Positions 52,309-62,564 of a stretch of 64,000 nucleotides of DNA are shown piece by piece. This DNA is from Exophiala sp. HKRS030 (taxonomy: Eukaryota; Ascomycota; Eurotiomycetes; Chaetothyriales; Herpotrichiellaceae): NCBI GenBank assembly GCA_023897205.1, contig JAHWDD010000003.1, forward strand, positions 313,665-377,664, written 5' to 3'. The notes under the pieces are model-generated. The model was not told the origin of the DNA and searched no databases. It saw only the letters and a list, made by a program, of their open reading frames with translations. A program made the translations under genes and the position numbers. Each line of letters opens with the position of its first letter. Position 1 is the stretch's first letter.

Positions 52309-54687
52309 CTACGGCAAAGGTCTAACCCCTTTGTTTGCCCGCTGGCTTCGTCTCACTGGATTGCCGTCCTTTTGTTTCTGGAGTTCTTGTTCAATCTTTT
52401 GCACGGCCGCGGCTACATTTCCAACCGACTTTGGTTTCAGAGCTTCTTGTTGATCGTTGGCCGAAGAAGCCTTCTTGGCCTGTTCGATCAATTTCCCCAT
52501 CGAAGTAGTAGGTTTGCAAGTCAGATTCCTGCTTTTCGGAACTCCCTTCGCCTTTGAGCCCGTGACGGACCTTTTCTCAACCTTTCCGCCTTGAATCCCA
52601 GACTTTCGCCTCTCGCCACGCTTTGGTTGCTTCAAGGTTGGTATATCATCAGGTACAGGAGGAGCGGCAAGTTTCTTAGGCGACTCAGGTCGTATGATAG
52701 TTGGCTCATGTGACTTGAGAGGAGAAGATGTGGCCTCCGGGGGAGGACTAGGAATTTGGTAACCTGGTGCATTTTGCATCTCAACATCCCTGTCGCTACG
52801 CGAGCAGGGAGAGGGAGTATTGGACCTGTCCTCATAAGCTGGAGTTGATTCTCGTATCCAGTTGGTTACGGGGATCTCGGGTTCCACGCTCTGCCGAACA
52901 TGATCAGTCATGAGCTCGGTCCCATATCTCCATATACTTTGATCTGGAAGCGGACGTGGCGTATCAGGACGACTTGGGGTCAGGCAGCTGTTTTGATTAC
53001 CTGAAGTCGTGTTTATGCCGCCCCGTGACTGACCTGGTTGAGCGGCAGTACTACCCATCAACTCCTGATGTAAGTCACCGTTCAATTGACTGTCATTAGT
53101 GGATATATAATCTCTTGAGGTGGAACAATCAATGTTTCGCGGTTCGAATTTTGTAGGAAGCACGGTGCGTTGATTGGTGCAACAAGCGCTATTGTCGGGC
53201 TTGTCAGTGCAATCACAGCCTAGACATGTACACGTTGACTGAGCGCACCGACAGTTCTGTCCTGCCTCACGGCATGAGCATTTTTCAGTTATGCTATGCT
53301 TGACCGTTTCCACTGACCCTTGATGACCGCCTAGTTGTGTCCCTTTCGCGAGATGCTCCGCTGTGGGAGACTCTAGGACTTTTGCGAGCTTTTCGGGCAC
53401 AAATTCACGCTTTATACCATTTGCAGCCAACATGTTTTTCAACCTGTCTGCAGCGTTTTGCAACGGGCCAGAGTCTGTGTGAGTATCGTTACCAAGTCGA
53501 TGTGAGATCACTGAACAGGGAACATCGTCTTCAACAGCATTTCCAGAGAGTCCTGGTATCAGATTCAAGTCTTCCCTTTGCTGACAATGAAGTCCAACGC
53601 CAGCACCGTCTTGGTTCTCTAAGGAGGGTTTTGACTCCTGAGGGTCAAAGTTTCTCGAGAGGCCCGATGCAGATAAACTCTTCTGGGAGGGCATTGGATC
53701 GTCTGTACTCGCTGTTGGTTGTTCTGAAATCTTTATCTCATCCTCAACTCCACTCGAGCCGTCAAATAGCGAATCGAGATCAGAAGGTCTTGTATGTCGG
53801 CCTGCTTCTGCTTGGGGTTCGTGACGACTATATTCGGCGCCGTATAGGTCAGACGATGTTTGCTGCAAACCAAGGTCAGAGATAGGGCTCACGGGCAGGC
53901 GACTGTCCGAGGCCCTTAGATTGTCGTACGTTCTTTGATATGAGCCGATTCCACCAGAGCCTGCGTGATCATAAGTGAGGGTCTGATAGGGTTCCATCCG
54001 CTCAGATGGTCGGCTGTTGATGTGGTATTGGCTGGACGTGCGATACGCAGACGATGGATCGAGCACGTCTGAAGGATGTGAAGACACTGGAAATTCAACT
54101 GGGTAGACCGGCTTCAATTCCTTGAGCAATGCTGACAAAGAGGGATGATATGATGATGGCTCACGCCGACTCATTGCTCCGTTAAAGTGCGAGCTCGATG
54201 AGCGAGTAGGCATATCTGGAGGACAGTATATCGGTGACGTTATCCTATATTCCAAATTGGATGGGGGATGGTGTGGCATTGTTGGTCTGTAACCAACCGA
54301 TGCCGGGCTGTAATCGGAGGGCGATCTTGAAATTGGTTGACTTTCCCAAGCCGTTTGTGAGGACATATCTTGTTCTTCCGCCCATCGACTATGCAGGGAT
54401 GTTTGTACACCATATTGAGCATCCGACAGCCTGCGGGTCAAAGGCAGTTGGCTATTGTCCCGGTATTGGTGTGGTGCTTCATTAGTCTGGGATGGAGGAT
54501 GTTCTTCCAGCCAGTGTGACGGCATCGCAGTTTCGCGTGAGTAGGGTGGAAGATGGTCAAATCCTGGGTTACGCGCCTCCTCCACTTCGCTGTCGTCTTC
54601 GGTTCGGTCTTGATAAGGCGAATGGTTCGACGCTGATTGAGGTATAGCAGGGTCTGAGGACAAAAACATGGTGCTGATTGAAGACAT
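52309..54687 (-). CDS. Disordered protein with central Cys cluster, possible metal-binding regulator
   Basis: Single exon, 792 aa, ATG 54687. Most of the protein is polar and disordered (Ser/Pro/Asp/Gln). In the middle (470-503) is a compact Cys cluster with spacing CxC-x6-CxC-x4-CxC-x2-CxC-x8-CC, from EKCSCREAGQNCRC through CTCLGCDC. Such CxC strings occur in the copper-sensing C-termini of fungal regulators (Mac1/Cuf1 type) and in metallothionein-like domains. There is no N-terminal copper-fist DNA-binding domain in this frame, and none was found just upstream. The C-terminus is basic (LKQPKRGERRKSG; SKAKGVPKSRN; RRSQRANKGVRP), suiting a nuclear or nucleolar protein. No firm family; the metal link is inference. 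Confidence 0.7.
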   Translation of the reverse strand: MSSISTMFLSSDPAIPQSASNHSPYQDRTEDDSEVEEARNPGFDHLPPYSRETAMPSHWLEEHPPSQTNEAPHQYRDNSQLPLTRRLSDAQYGVQTSLHSRWAEEQDMSSQTAWESQPISRSPSDYSPASVGYRPTMPHHPPSNLEYRITSPIYCPPDMPTRSSSSHFNGAMSRREPSSYHPSLSALLKELKPVYPVEFPVSSHPSDVLDPSSAYRTSSQYHINSRPSERMEPYQTLTYDHAGSGGIGSYQRTYDNLRASDSRLPVSPISDLGLQQTSSDLYGAEYSRHEPQAEAGRHTRPSDLDSLFDGSSGVEDEIKISEQPTASTDDPMPSQKSLSASGLSRNFDPQESKPSLENQDGAGVGLHCQQREDLNLIPGLSGNAVEDDVPCSVISHRLGNDTHTDSGPLQNAADRLKNMLAANGIKREFVPEKLAKVLESPTAEHLAKGTQLGGHQGSVETVKHSITEKCSCREAGQNCRCAQSTCTCLGCDCTDKPDNSACCTNQRTVLPTKFEPRNIDCSTSRDYISTNDSQLNGDLHQELMGSTAAQPGQSRGGINTTSGNQNSCLTPSRPDTPRPLPDQSIWRYGTELMTDHVRQSVEPEIPVTNWIRESTPAYEDRSNTPSPCSRSDRDVEMQNAPGYQIPSPPPEATSSPLKSHEPTIIRPESPKKLAAPPVPDDIPTLKQPKRGERRKSGIQGGKVEKRSVTGSKAKGVPKSRNLTCKPTTSMGKLIEQAKKASSANDQQEALKPKSVGNVAAAVQKIEQELQKQKDGNPVRRSQRANKGVRPLP

Positions 54688-55221
54688 GCGGCCAATTTTG
54701 ACGCGTTAGGCTTGGGTTGCCAACAGAAGTACCCGTTGAAGAGGTCATGATAACTAGGGACATTACGCTGTCCGTGTTTTGCAGGCGCAGGAATGTTGAT
54801 TGTGATTAGCAACAAGCACTTACATTCCACGTGAAAGACGGTTGCCATGAGACGTAGTAGCGTTTTTCCATTGTGGCATCATAAACAGACTGCGTTCTTG
54901 ACCTGACAACGGCATTCAAAGGCCAGGCATAGATGAATTGCCATTTTGTTGAGGATTTCATGCAATGTCCAAGCTTCGTACGCAATGTATGGTGAAAAGC
55001 AGGACTTGCAGTCCGCTTGGAAGCGTCTGCTCGATATTGGCCCCAGAGTAAAGGCAATACCTGAGGAATCAATCAATCCCTGGGTGCTTTTATTGAAAGA
55101 CTGGGGAAACCGTTCCAGACTTGTAAGGCGAGGGATGAGGATAAAGATAAGGTCAGATCTCTTCTCTCTGTTATAAAGTGTAAGGTGAACTTACAAGACT
55201 CAGAGTTTCAAGAAAGCCTGC

Positions 55222-55233
55222 CTAGGCGCCTAG
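55222..55233. promoter_or_regulatory. Perfect 12-bp palindrome CTAGGCGCCTAG
   Basis: Self-complementary word 320 bp upstream of the STAND-N ATG. Could be a dimeric factor site; no factor is known to me. Confidence 0.5.
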
Positions 55234-55273
55234 CGGGAAATCAGATGAGCCTCGATTCAGGTGCTCTTGCCAT

Positions 55274-55304
55274 AAAATTTAGGTGCTTTTGGTACCTAAA
55301 TTTT
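55274..55304. promoter_or_regulatory. 11-bp inverted repeat with 9-nt loop
   Basis: AAAATTTAGGT (55274-55284) and ACCTAAATTTT (55294-55304), perfect arms, about 250 bp upstream of the next ATG. It could be an operator-like site or a hairpin or leftover of a small repeat. Confidence 0.6.
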
Positions 55305-55552
55305 AACTGAAGATACCAGCTAAGATCCCTTAACACTCCGTGCTGTGCTCTATAATACAACATACAGTACACGCACCTGATCAGCCTAGAGACACCGCCT
55401 CACCACCGCCATCGCCCAAGCGAAGCTCCGCCTTGTTGATCGTTACACTGTCCTTGCATATCAATACTCAACATGCTTCTCCAGCCCTCAGATCAATTTT
55501 CAGCTTTGCTACATCGTCTCTCAAAGTTATGCCACGTACATTGTAGGCATCA

Positions 55553-57390
55553 ATGTCTGGAATCGAAATCCTCGGCGTGGCTGCCAGTGTGATCCAAATC
55601 GCTGATCTCGGTGCTCGCCTTTCTGTCAAACTCTTTACATTCTCACGCAAAATCAAATCCGCCGACAAATCCATTGATAGTATCTCGCAAGAGATCGCAG
55701 CGACAGGCGCCGTCCTCAAGCAACTTGGCAATGAACTGTCCAAAGATGAAAACGTAGAGCTCTGCTCGAAGGAGGCTCTCGCCACAACGAAAGGCCTGGT
55801 CGACAGGTGCATGGATGTCTTCAACGACCTAAACTCTTCGCTGGACGGACACTTCTCCTCTAACTCGATAGTGGCAGGATGGAAACAGAGACTGAAGTTT
55901 CCCTTCTTAGAGGACCAGATTCAACTCCTCCGAGCAAACCTGGAAAGGCTGAAAAGCTCTCTGCTGGTTATGCTCAATGTGCTGATATTTGCAGCACAGG
56001 CGAGAAGGTGTGTCTCTTACCATCTGCGCGTCTGCTTTGGATCAAATCTAACAAATTTTCTGTTCCTTGACTGAAGCCATCGAGACATTGGCCTACTGAA
56101 AGACCACAGAGCATTAATTGAGACGCTGATTGAAGAGAAGAATGCTTCAGCGTGGAAATATGAACAAGCACAGAAAGCGATACGCTGGACTTCTCCCAAT
56201 AAGCCGCACGAGGGAGCAAACGAAACGAGAGACCCAGCTCCTGTAGCTGAAAGTACTTCGACTTCCGGACCATTGTCTCCTTTTGGGACAATGAACGCCG
56301 TTGTCGACACCAGTACTGAACCGGTGAAGGGTATGGGTCAAACCAATATCTCGGATTCGAAAACATCACCTCTGCCTTTCGGTCTGAGGGTTCGCCTTGA
56401 AGAGATCCGAAATCATGGTATGGTCATCAGTAGTCTGCTTGCAAAAGTGAATTCCTTCAACCGTGAGATAAGTTACGATTTTCGAGACAAATTGCACCGC
56501 GGGATTCTTGGAGCGCATTGGAAACAGTGGGCACCTTTGAGGCAAGTCTATGGTGAGGAAGTACTGATGAATGCTTTCTCCGAACACCCAGAACTGGTAT
56601 GTCCAAACCCGGGCAAGCCTTTCACCGTCGGGTCTTTAAAAATCCAAGAGGACACGCGTGTGTTTGAGTGACCATTGCTCTAACATTGTCGAAAACAGGT
56701 CAAATTCTGGATATCAAAGATGGAAGAGATTGTATCTCCTAGTCTTTCACGTGACAAACTCGAAGCTGCAGCTTTGAAGGCAAATGAGCAGCGGTTAGGA
56801 CCTTCGGCTATCGCTGGCCTACAAGTTCATAAGCGGAAACGAGGCGGATCGGTGAGAACCACGAGGACAGCAAATATTGTTCCCGGAGAGAGAAAATCAG
56901 GACCAGCAGACGTGGTATATATCGACTACCACGCCTCTAACAAGGCGAGCATTGCTTATGAAAGCACAGGTATGCACTCTTCTTCAATTGCAGAGATTAG
57001 ATTCTCTCAAGCGGTGATGATCTCCTTGTTTTGCTCACGGCTCTCTCAGATGATCGGAACTCCATCTCTGAGACCACCTCGGACGCCAACTTCAATCCTT
57101 TCGAGGAGGCCGACGACAAGAACGTCTCCAAGGACAGTAGTGCCAGGATCAACATCCCCATCCTGGCTGCTGACGATGCCGTCGGCGACAAGGTCGATGA
57201 TTGGGAATATCCCATCATAATCAAATCGAGGAGGTCCGACTCAGACACACTGACCGAGATCGAAGAAGTTACTCGCCTCGGTATGGAAAGCTTGAAATAT
57301 TTTGAGGACTCTAGTCAGCACAATGATTTCGACTACTACATGGGACGGTACACCCAGCTTTCTAGCTCCGAATTTATGATTGGCAACTGA
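55553..57390 (+). CDS. Protein with fungal STAND N-terminal (death-fold-like) domain, no NACHT
   Basis: Four exons: 55553-56007, 56077-56596, 56699-56969 and 57050-57390, 528 aa, all introns canonical and in frame. Residues 1 to about 150 (MSGIEILGVAASVIQIADLG, ARLSVKLFTFSRKIKSADKS, ISQEIAATGAVLKQLGNEL) match the pattern of the fungal N-terminal domain found ahead of NACHT or NB-ARC in STAND immune-type proteins. Here no P-loop or repeat domain follows. Instead there is a helical middle (FGLRVRLEEIRNHG; AHWKQWAPLRQVYGEE; KFWISKMEEIVSPS), a basic patch (HKRKRGGSVRT) and an acidic C-terminus. Stand-alone N-domains occur in moulds as possible adaptors for such receptors, or with unknown function. 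The role in self/non-self recognition is only an inference. Confidence 0.8.
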
Positions 57391-57503
57391 AGGCGTTGAT
57401 CTTGGTAGTGTGAATTTTAGGACCAGGAAAACGCGAATTGAATTGATTGAGTGGTATGAACAGGTCATATGAAGACAAGGCGATTTTTGAATTACGAAAG
57501 TCC

Positions 57504-59190
57504 TCAAGCAAATGCAATACCTTTTGAAGCATTGTTAGCACACAATAAAAACAAGGTAACCACTGAGCATAACAGTCCTACCTCCATCCGCAATCACGGC
57601 CTGACCTGTGATGTTTCTTGCTTTTGGGCTCACAAGGAAACTGACGAGATTCGCAATATCCTCGGGTTCCTAAAACAGTCAGCGACTCAGCGGTACTCTT
57701 TTCGGCTGATGAGGTAGGACGTGTCAAACATACCGTATGGCGTTTCAAGGAAGTTCTAGTATTGATCGAATTACTGAAGGCTTCCTGTGGTGTCACTCCA
57801 GTCTTTTCCGAGACATTCTGGGCGATCTTGTCCCACATCTGCCAGACAAACACATCAGCTTCCGCCCTCGGCCGTGCCATTTGAGAGTCCAAACAGAAAA
57901 AAACATGGCACACTCACATCTGTTGGAACGGGTCCAGGACAATATGCTGACGGAATACACACAGTCGTCGTCAGTCTTTGTATGAGATATAATTACCAAC
58001 TTGGAACCCGGATCTTACCATTTACCTATTGCACCCACGGTTATCAGCCCTTATGTTCGCATGTCAAAACTTGGGGAGAGGTCATGTATGGAGCGCTTAC
58101 ATTGATGTTATGTGGTCCCAGTTCTACCGCGGTGGCCTGGGTGAGACCTCGAACTGCCCATTTACTGGTCCCGTACGCAATGACTCCAGCTCCAGACTTT
58201 ATTTTTTGGTTACGAGTATCAGCAAAACCAAACTCATCATTCCCTGAATTTTGTCAGAGAAGAGGGTGAAGAAGTTCCAACGTACCGGTCTATGTCCAGC
58301 GGTTGAACAGGCACCGACAATCTTTCCTCCCTTGGCTTGATTGATCATTTGTTTCGCTGTTGTCATCTCCAATCAATTTCGGGATACTGGAGGTTGCTGC
58401 CCTCCGGCGTTTGAGAAAGACTCACCTGCTTCACGATAACATAACATCACACCACGAACATTGACCTTTTTTTTGTGTCAGAATGTTCCGCCCATGCAGA
58501 TATTGATATTTATTCGTCGCTGGAGGAGAGGGCAAATGACGAAATCGAGATTTTTTCTGTACAGAAGACAAGTACAAGTAACGAATAAACTTACTGCCAT
58601 GACTCTATCCCATTCTTCCACACTGACTTCGAGAAGTGTTTTTGTCACAATGATACCTGCGTTTGCAATCATGACCTATACAGCAGGGGCTGTGTGAGTT
58701 TTTGTTTTGGTACAGAGTGAGTGGTTGGTGAGAATCGAGACGACCATACATTCAACTCTCCAAACTCTTGGACGACAGTGGCCACCAATCCTTGTACATC
58801 CTTCTCTTGAGTCACATCTCCTATGACACATTTCGCTCGACGACCTAGTACATACGAGGTAGAACAATGAGTATCTGGTTTTCTTCTCGTACAGGGTGTT
58901 TGCAGAAGGACTGTTCTAGGCTGAGGGTCCGTGGGGTGGGCAGGGAGATTGAGGAATTACTACATACCTTTTTTCTCAATCTCCTTTTTTACATTTTCCA
59001 AATCTGCCGATTGTGCTTGAATGTCATTGATCTGGCAACAGACTCTTGGTCAGTGGTCACTCACCCACAAATCCTCGACATCCTACAAAAGAAAGTTACT
59101 TACACCAAGGTCCATGCCATCCTCGGCCAATTGTAAGGCAATTGCTCTACCTATACCCCTACTCGCACCTGTCACGATTGCGATTGGCAT
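57504..59190 (-). CDS. Short-chain dehydrogenase/reductase, twelve exons
   Basis: Exons (minus strand): 59190-59104, 59031-58968, 58844-58750, 58675-58595, 58465-58426, 58356-58286, 58196-58101, 58025-58019, 57946-57918, 57838-57734, 57669-57582, 57520-57504. They join in frame to 259 aa, the normal size of a classical SDR. Motifs: VTGASRGIG (cofactor loop), IANAG, YGTSK (catalytic Tyr154, Lys158), INVNAYCPGPV (178-187), and the usual end VIADGGIAFA. The relatives closest in pattern are diacetyl/acetoin reductases and related NAD(P)H carbonyl reductases; the substrate is unknown. Exon 8 is only 7 nt (GTAAATG) and supplies VN and the first base of Ala181. Introns (about 45-130 nt) take up over half of the gene. 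Head-to-head with a TauD-type dioxygenase. Confidence 0.92.
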
Positions 59191-59942
59191 ACTGATGGAC
59201 GTTACTATGCTGGTGAGGTTTGAATCCGACGTGGAAAGTCTTTTGCCACACTCCTTTTGTGAGAATGTGTGTACTGTTACTACCGTGAGTATGTATATAT
59301 GTACATACCCGTTTCCTCTCCCTCCCTCTCTGGGTGTCTTCGGTTATGGTCGGTACGTAGAACCTCCGCACGAGGCTCTCATAGCCTTGCAAAACACTCC
59401 CTAAACAAAATTCCGGATACATCGATTGTACTCCGTATTTTAACTGTACAATCGGGACACCTGTACTCGTACTCGTACAAGCATACCAAGTAAAGCGCAA
59501 GCGACGATCTGCATCCCCTGAAATAACCCTTGGAGGTAAGTAAAAAACTCCCCCGCACTGCTCCAACATACTCCATATGAGTAGGTACTCGTAGTCCGTA
59601 CACCGTACATACAGTAGTAACTCACTTTGCGGAGAAAGGATCGAGGCTGACAACTTGACAATCTTGAACTAGCACCCATTTGTTTCTAGACACAGAATCA
59701 TGGGGCTTCGGCAGATGTGTTTTTGAACGGCACAGACTTGCCGAACGGAAAGTCTAGTATTCTGACCATACACTGGTTCAATTCCCTACAAGCAAAAGGG
59801 TATCAGACCTATATAAAGAAAGACCCCGGCAGTTCCAGTCCTTGTCCAAGTACAACTTGGGAGTTGACTTACCATTCCTTCGCGTTTGCATAAACTGGTA
59901 CTGAGTCCTGATCCAACGATATCATTTCGCCCATCATCAAAA
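59191..59942. other. Shared promoter region of the SDR and dioxygenase genes
   Basis: 750 bp between divergent genes, no ORF. Contains TACTCCGTA (59429-59437), a run of GTACTCGTACTCGTAC (near 59461) and more degenerate GTAC words to 59615. Confidence 0.65.
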
Positions 59943-61062
59943 ATGCCAGGGATCCTCATCAATCCAGAGGTAGAGTTCAAAACTCTCAAATGTAAACCAC
60001 TCCATCCCACTTTTGCCGCGGAAATCGAGGGTGTTGATTTCACGAAACCCATCTCTGACGAGGTCTTTGATGAAATACTCGCTGCATCTGCCAAGGTGAG
60101 TTCGAGAGACTGTTCCTCCGCTCAAAGAAATAAACGAGACTGATCCGGAGAAAAACAGTATGGCGTGATTGTATTCCGCAACACCGGTCTCGACGACAAG
60201 GCCCACGTCGAACTATCACGCCGCTTTGGAGATCTGGACGACATCAGACCGTACATGACCAACGGTCGTAAACCGAGATACGAGTTTTACGAGCTCTTTG
60301 ACGCGGGCAACATCGACCCCGAAACCAATGCTGTCTTGTCACCCGACAGCCCCCGATCCCAGTACAACAAGGGCAACGCACTGTTCCACGTCGACTCGTC
60401 GTTCAACCCCCGGCGAGCGTCGTACTCACTCTTGAAGGCACACGAACTGCCCCCTCCCAACACCGGAGGAAACACCGGCTTCGCCGACACCCGAACGGCC
60501 TTTGACGAGCTCGACCCAGACCTGAAAGCCGAGCTGATGGAACACGACTACGTCGGTGCCCATTCTCTCTACTCGTCACGAAAGAAGGCCGCCCCGGAAT
60601 ACTTCAAGGATGTCGACGTCAATTCGTTCCCCATGCACAAGCACAAGATTGTGCAAAAGCACGAACCCTCCGGGAGGATGAACCTTTATATTGCGGCTCA
60701 CATGGATCACGTCGTTGATGTGCCGCGGGAGAAATCGACCGAGTTGATGGAAAAGCTCATGGCGCACGCGACGCAGCCCAAATATACCTTGAGCATTCCC
60801 TGGAACAATCCCGGTGACTTGGTCATCTGGGACAACACGTGAGTCGCAACCTCTCCAACGAGAAAGAGAAAAGTCGGATATTGTGCTGACGGTTGACCTG
60901 TTGGAATACAGTTGTGTCATGCATCGTGCCGAAGGAGGTTCTTTCGCCGGGAAATATCGACGAGATTTGAGAAGGACAACCGTCCATGACGCTAGTAGTC
61001 AAGCTTGGGGTTTGAACCCACTCGAGTCCAAGAGACCTGGGTTTGCAGTGACTGCGTTATAG
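59943..61062 (+). CDS. TauD/TfdA-type Fe(II)/2-oxoglutarate dioxygenase
   Basis: Three exons: 59943-60095, 60159-60838 and 60912-61062, 327 aa. The iron ligands of the jelly-roll fold are visible as FHVDSSF (His128, Asp130) and VMHRAEGG (His282, in exon 3). The 2-oxoglutarate-binding Arg lies in GKYRRDLRRTTVHD. The text (LKPLHPTFAAEI-like start, VDFTKPISDEVF, GVIVFRNTGL) is that of fungal members annotated as 2,4-dichlorophenoxyacetate or taurine dioxygenase. They hydroxylate a carbon next to sulfonate, ether or sulfate and release sulfite or an alcohol. The true substrate is unknown. The divergent SDR could reduce or oxidise its product; this is a hypothesis from position only. Confidence 0.93.
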
Positions 61063-61720
61063 TCTTGAGTTTTGCCTGTCGAACACGTTTTCATTCTCGA
61101 GGGGCAACCCGTGAACAGATCGCTGTCCGTGTCCTCCGTTCGTGGGGGTTTGGTAATTAAAATCGCCCATTATCATCATGCGTACCTACGTAGCTTTTCA
61201 TCAGAGAAACGTTCAAGAAAAAGTTCTCACGATTGTTATATGATGCCTGCCTACCAAAAGTAATGTCTCGGAAAGGCGAAAAGAATTCGAACGTTTGCCC
61301 GTCGTCCAAGGCTGCATCTCACACACGGGAAGTGGCTGTGACGAGGCTGACACTTGGCATTGTTATGTAATGCGGTTGGGCTGTACTGAGCAGGCTGCGC
61401 CGCCCCGTTCTAAGATGATGTCCCCGCGCTCACCGAGCACACACCTCTGTCTCTGCCTGGTAACAACAACACACGTTTTGATTTTCCCCTCTTGCATATG
61501 CGACAAAGGAACTTGAACCGAGACACCTCCTGAATCTCCTAATCACAACTCGAAAACTCGGAACACCGGAATTCAAAACGTACCACGGGAGCGAAGGAAC
61601 GTTTTGGGAACCAAACACCTCGACCTGAATCATTAGGTAGATAACCCAAAGAAAACGACGATTACGGGTCCACGAAACCTGCGAGAGCCAACTCCCCCAC
61701 CCGGCCCTCCCCTTGCAACC
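61063..61720. other. Intergenic
   Basis: 3' flank of the dioxygenase and promoter of ARPC5. No ORF is supported. Confidence 0.6.
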
Positions 61721-62302
61721 ATGGCCAACGTGAACTGGCGGACGATCAACGTCGACGCCTACGACCCTGACTCGGCGCTCAACTTCCCCATGACCACCCT
61801 CCTCCCCGCCAACCTCCCGGCGCCGTCGACGTCGGCCGAATCGGCGCAGATAGGTCAGCAGGTCCGCCAACTGCTCCGGGCCGGCGACAGCCTGGGGGCT
61901 CTCCAGTCGGCCCTCGAGACCGCTCCCTTTGCGGGCGACGAGTCGGCGAAACAGGTCCACCTCACCACGGTGCTCGAAGTGCTACAGGGGATCAGGCAGA
62001 GCGACGTCGGCAGGCTACTCGGCGAGATGCTCAGACAGCCCGGGGGCGCCGCCCTGGGGGACACCCTGATGAAGTACGTCTACAAGGGCATGGCGAGCGG
62101 GGCCGGCGGTGGCGGCAACAGTAACAAAGGTACGAGCCCTCAGGCCACCGGGTCGGGATTCAGTCAGATCCAGGGCAGAAATTTCGGGGAAGGCGGTGGC
62201 GGCCAGGTGATGAGCGTGCTGCTCAGCTGGCACGAGAAATTGACAGAGGTGGTTGGCGTGGGAGGTATCGTCAGGGTCATGTCTGATCGGAGGACGGTAT
62301 AA
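61721..62302 (+). CDS. ARC15: Arp2/3 complex subunit 5 (ARPC5, p16-Arc)
   Basis: Single exon, 193 aa, ATG 61721. It starts NVNWRTINVDAYDPDSALNF and has a helical repeat core (VRQLLRAGDSLGALQSALET; LTTVLEVLQGIRQSDVGRLL; DTLMKYVYKGMASG) ending in LLSWHEKLTEVVGVGGIVRV. This is the family pattern of ARPC5. A Gly/Asn/Ser-rich insert (about 127-162), with unusual GC-rich codons, lies before the C-terminal helix. The subunit holds Arp2 and ARPC1 in the seven-protein complex that nucleates branched actin at endocytic patches. GC content across the first part of the gene is clearly higher than around it. The start is preceded by CAACC, a good fungal context. Confidence 0.94.
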   Translation: MANVNWRTINVDAYDPDSALNFPMTTLLPANLPAPSTSAESAQIGQQVRQLLRAGDSLGALQSALETAPFAGDESAKQVHLTTVLEVLQGIRQSDVGRLLGEMLRQPGGAALGDTLMKYVYKGMASGAGGGGNSNKGTSPQATGSGFSQIQGRNFGEGGGGQVMSVLLSWHEKLTEVVGVGGIVRVMSDRRTV

Positions 62303-62564
62303 AAGCGACAAAAAAGAATCAAGGCGGGAGTTGTCGAAATGGTTCAACATGATGGCCTGTTTATGACTTCCCTCGGGGAAGAGGGACCTGGCAAAGGCTG
62401 TGTATGTACTACGGTTCTGATAGAAACAAGCAACGCCGACAAGCCACTTGAATCCACAAAAGAAAAAAAAAAGCAATGGTGTTGTGTGAGTGTCACCGAC
62501 AGAAACAAAACAATTCCATCTGGGGTATCATTGAAAAGACGCCCGCTTTAATCGCCTACTCACT

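Larger units (their letters stand above)
54688..55552. other. Divergent promoter region with palindromes
   Basis: Between head-to-head genes (Cys-cluster protein and STAND-N protein). Holds a perfect 12-bp palindrome and an 11-bp inverted repeat, both in the half nearer the STAND-N gene. Short minus-strand ORFs here are not convincing. Confidence 0.6.
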
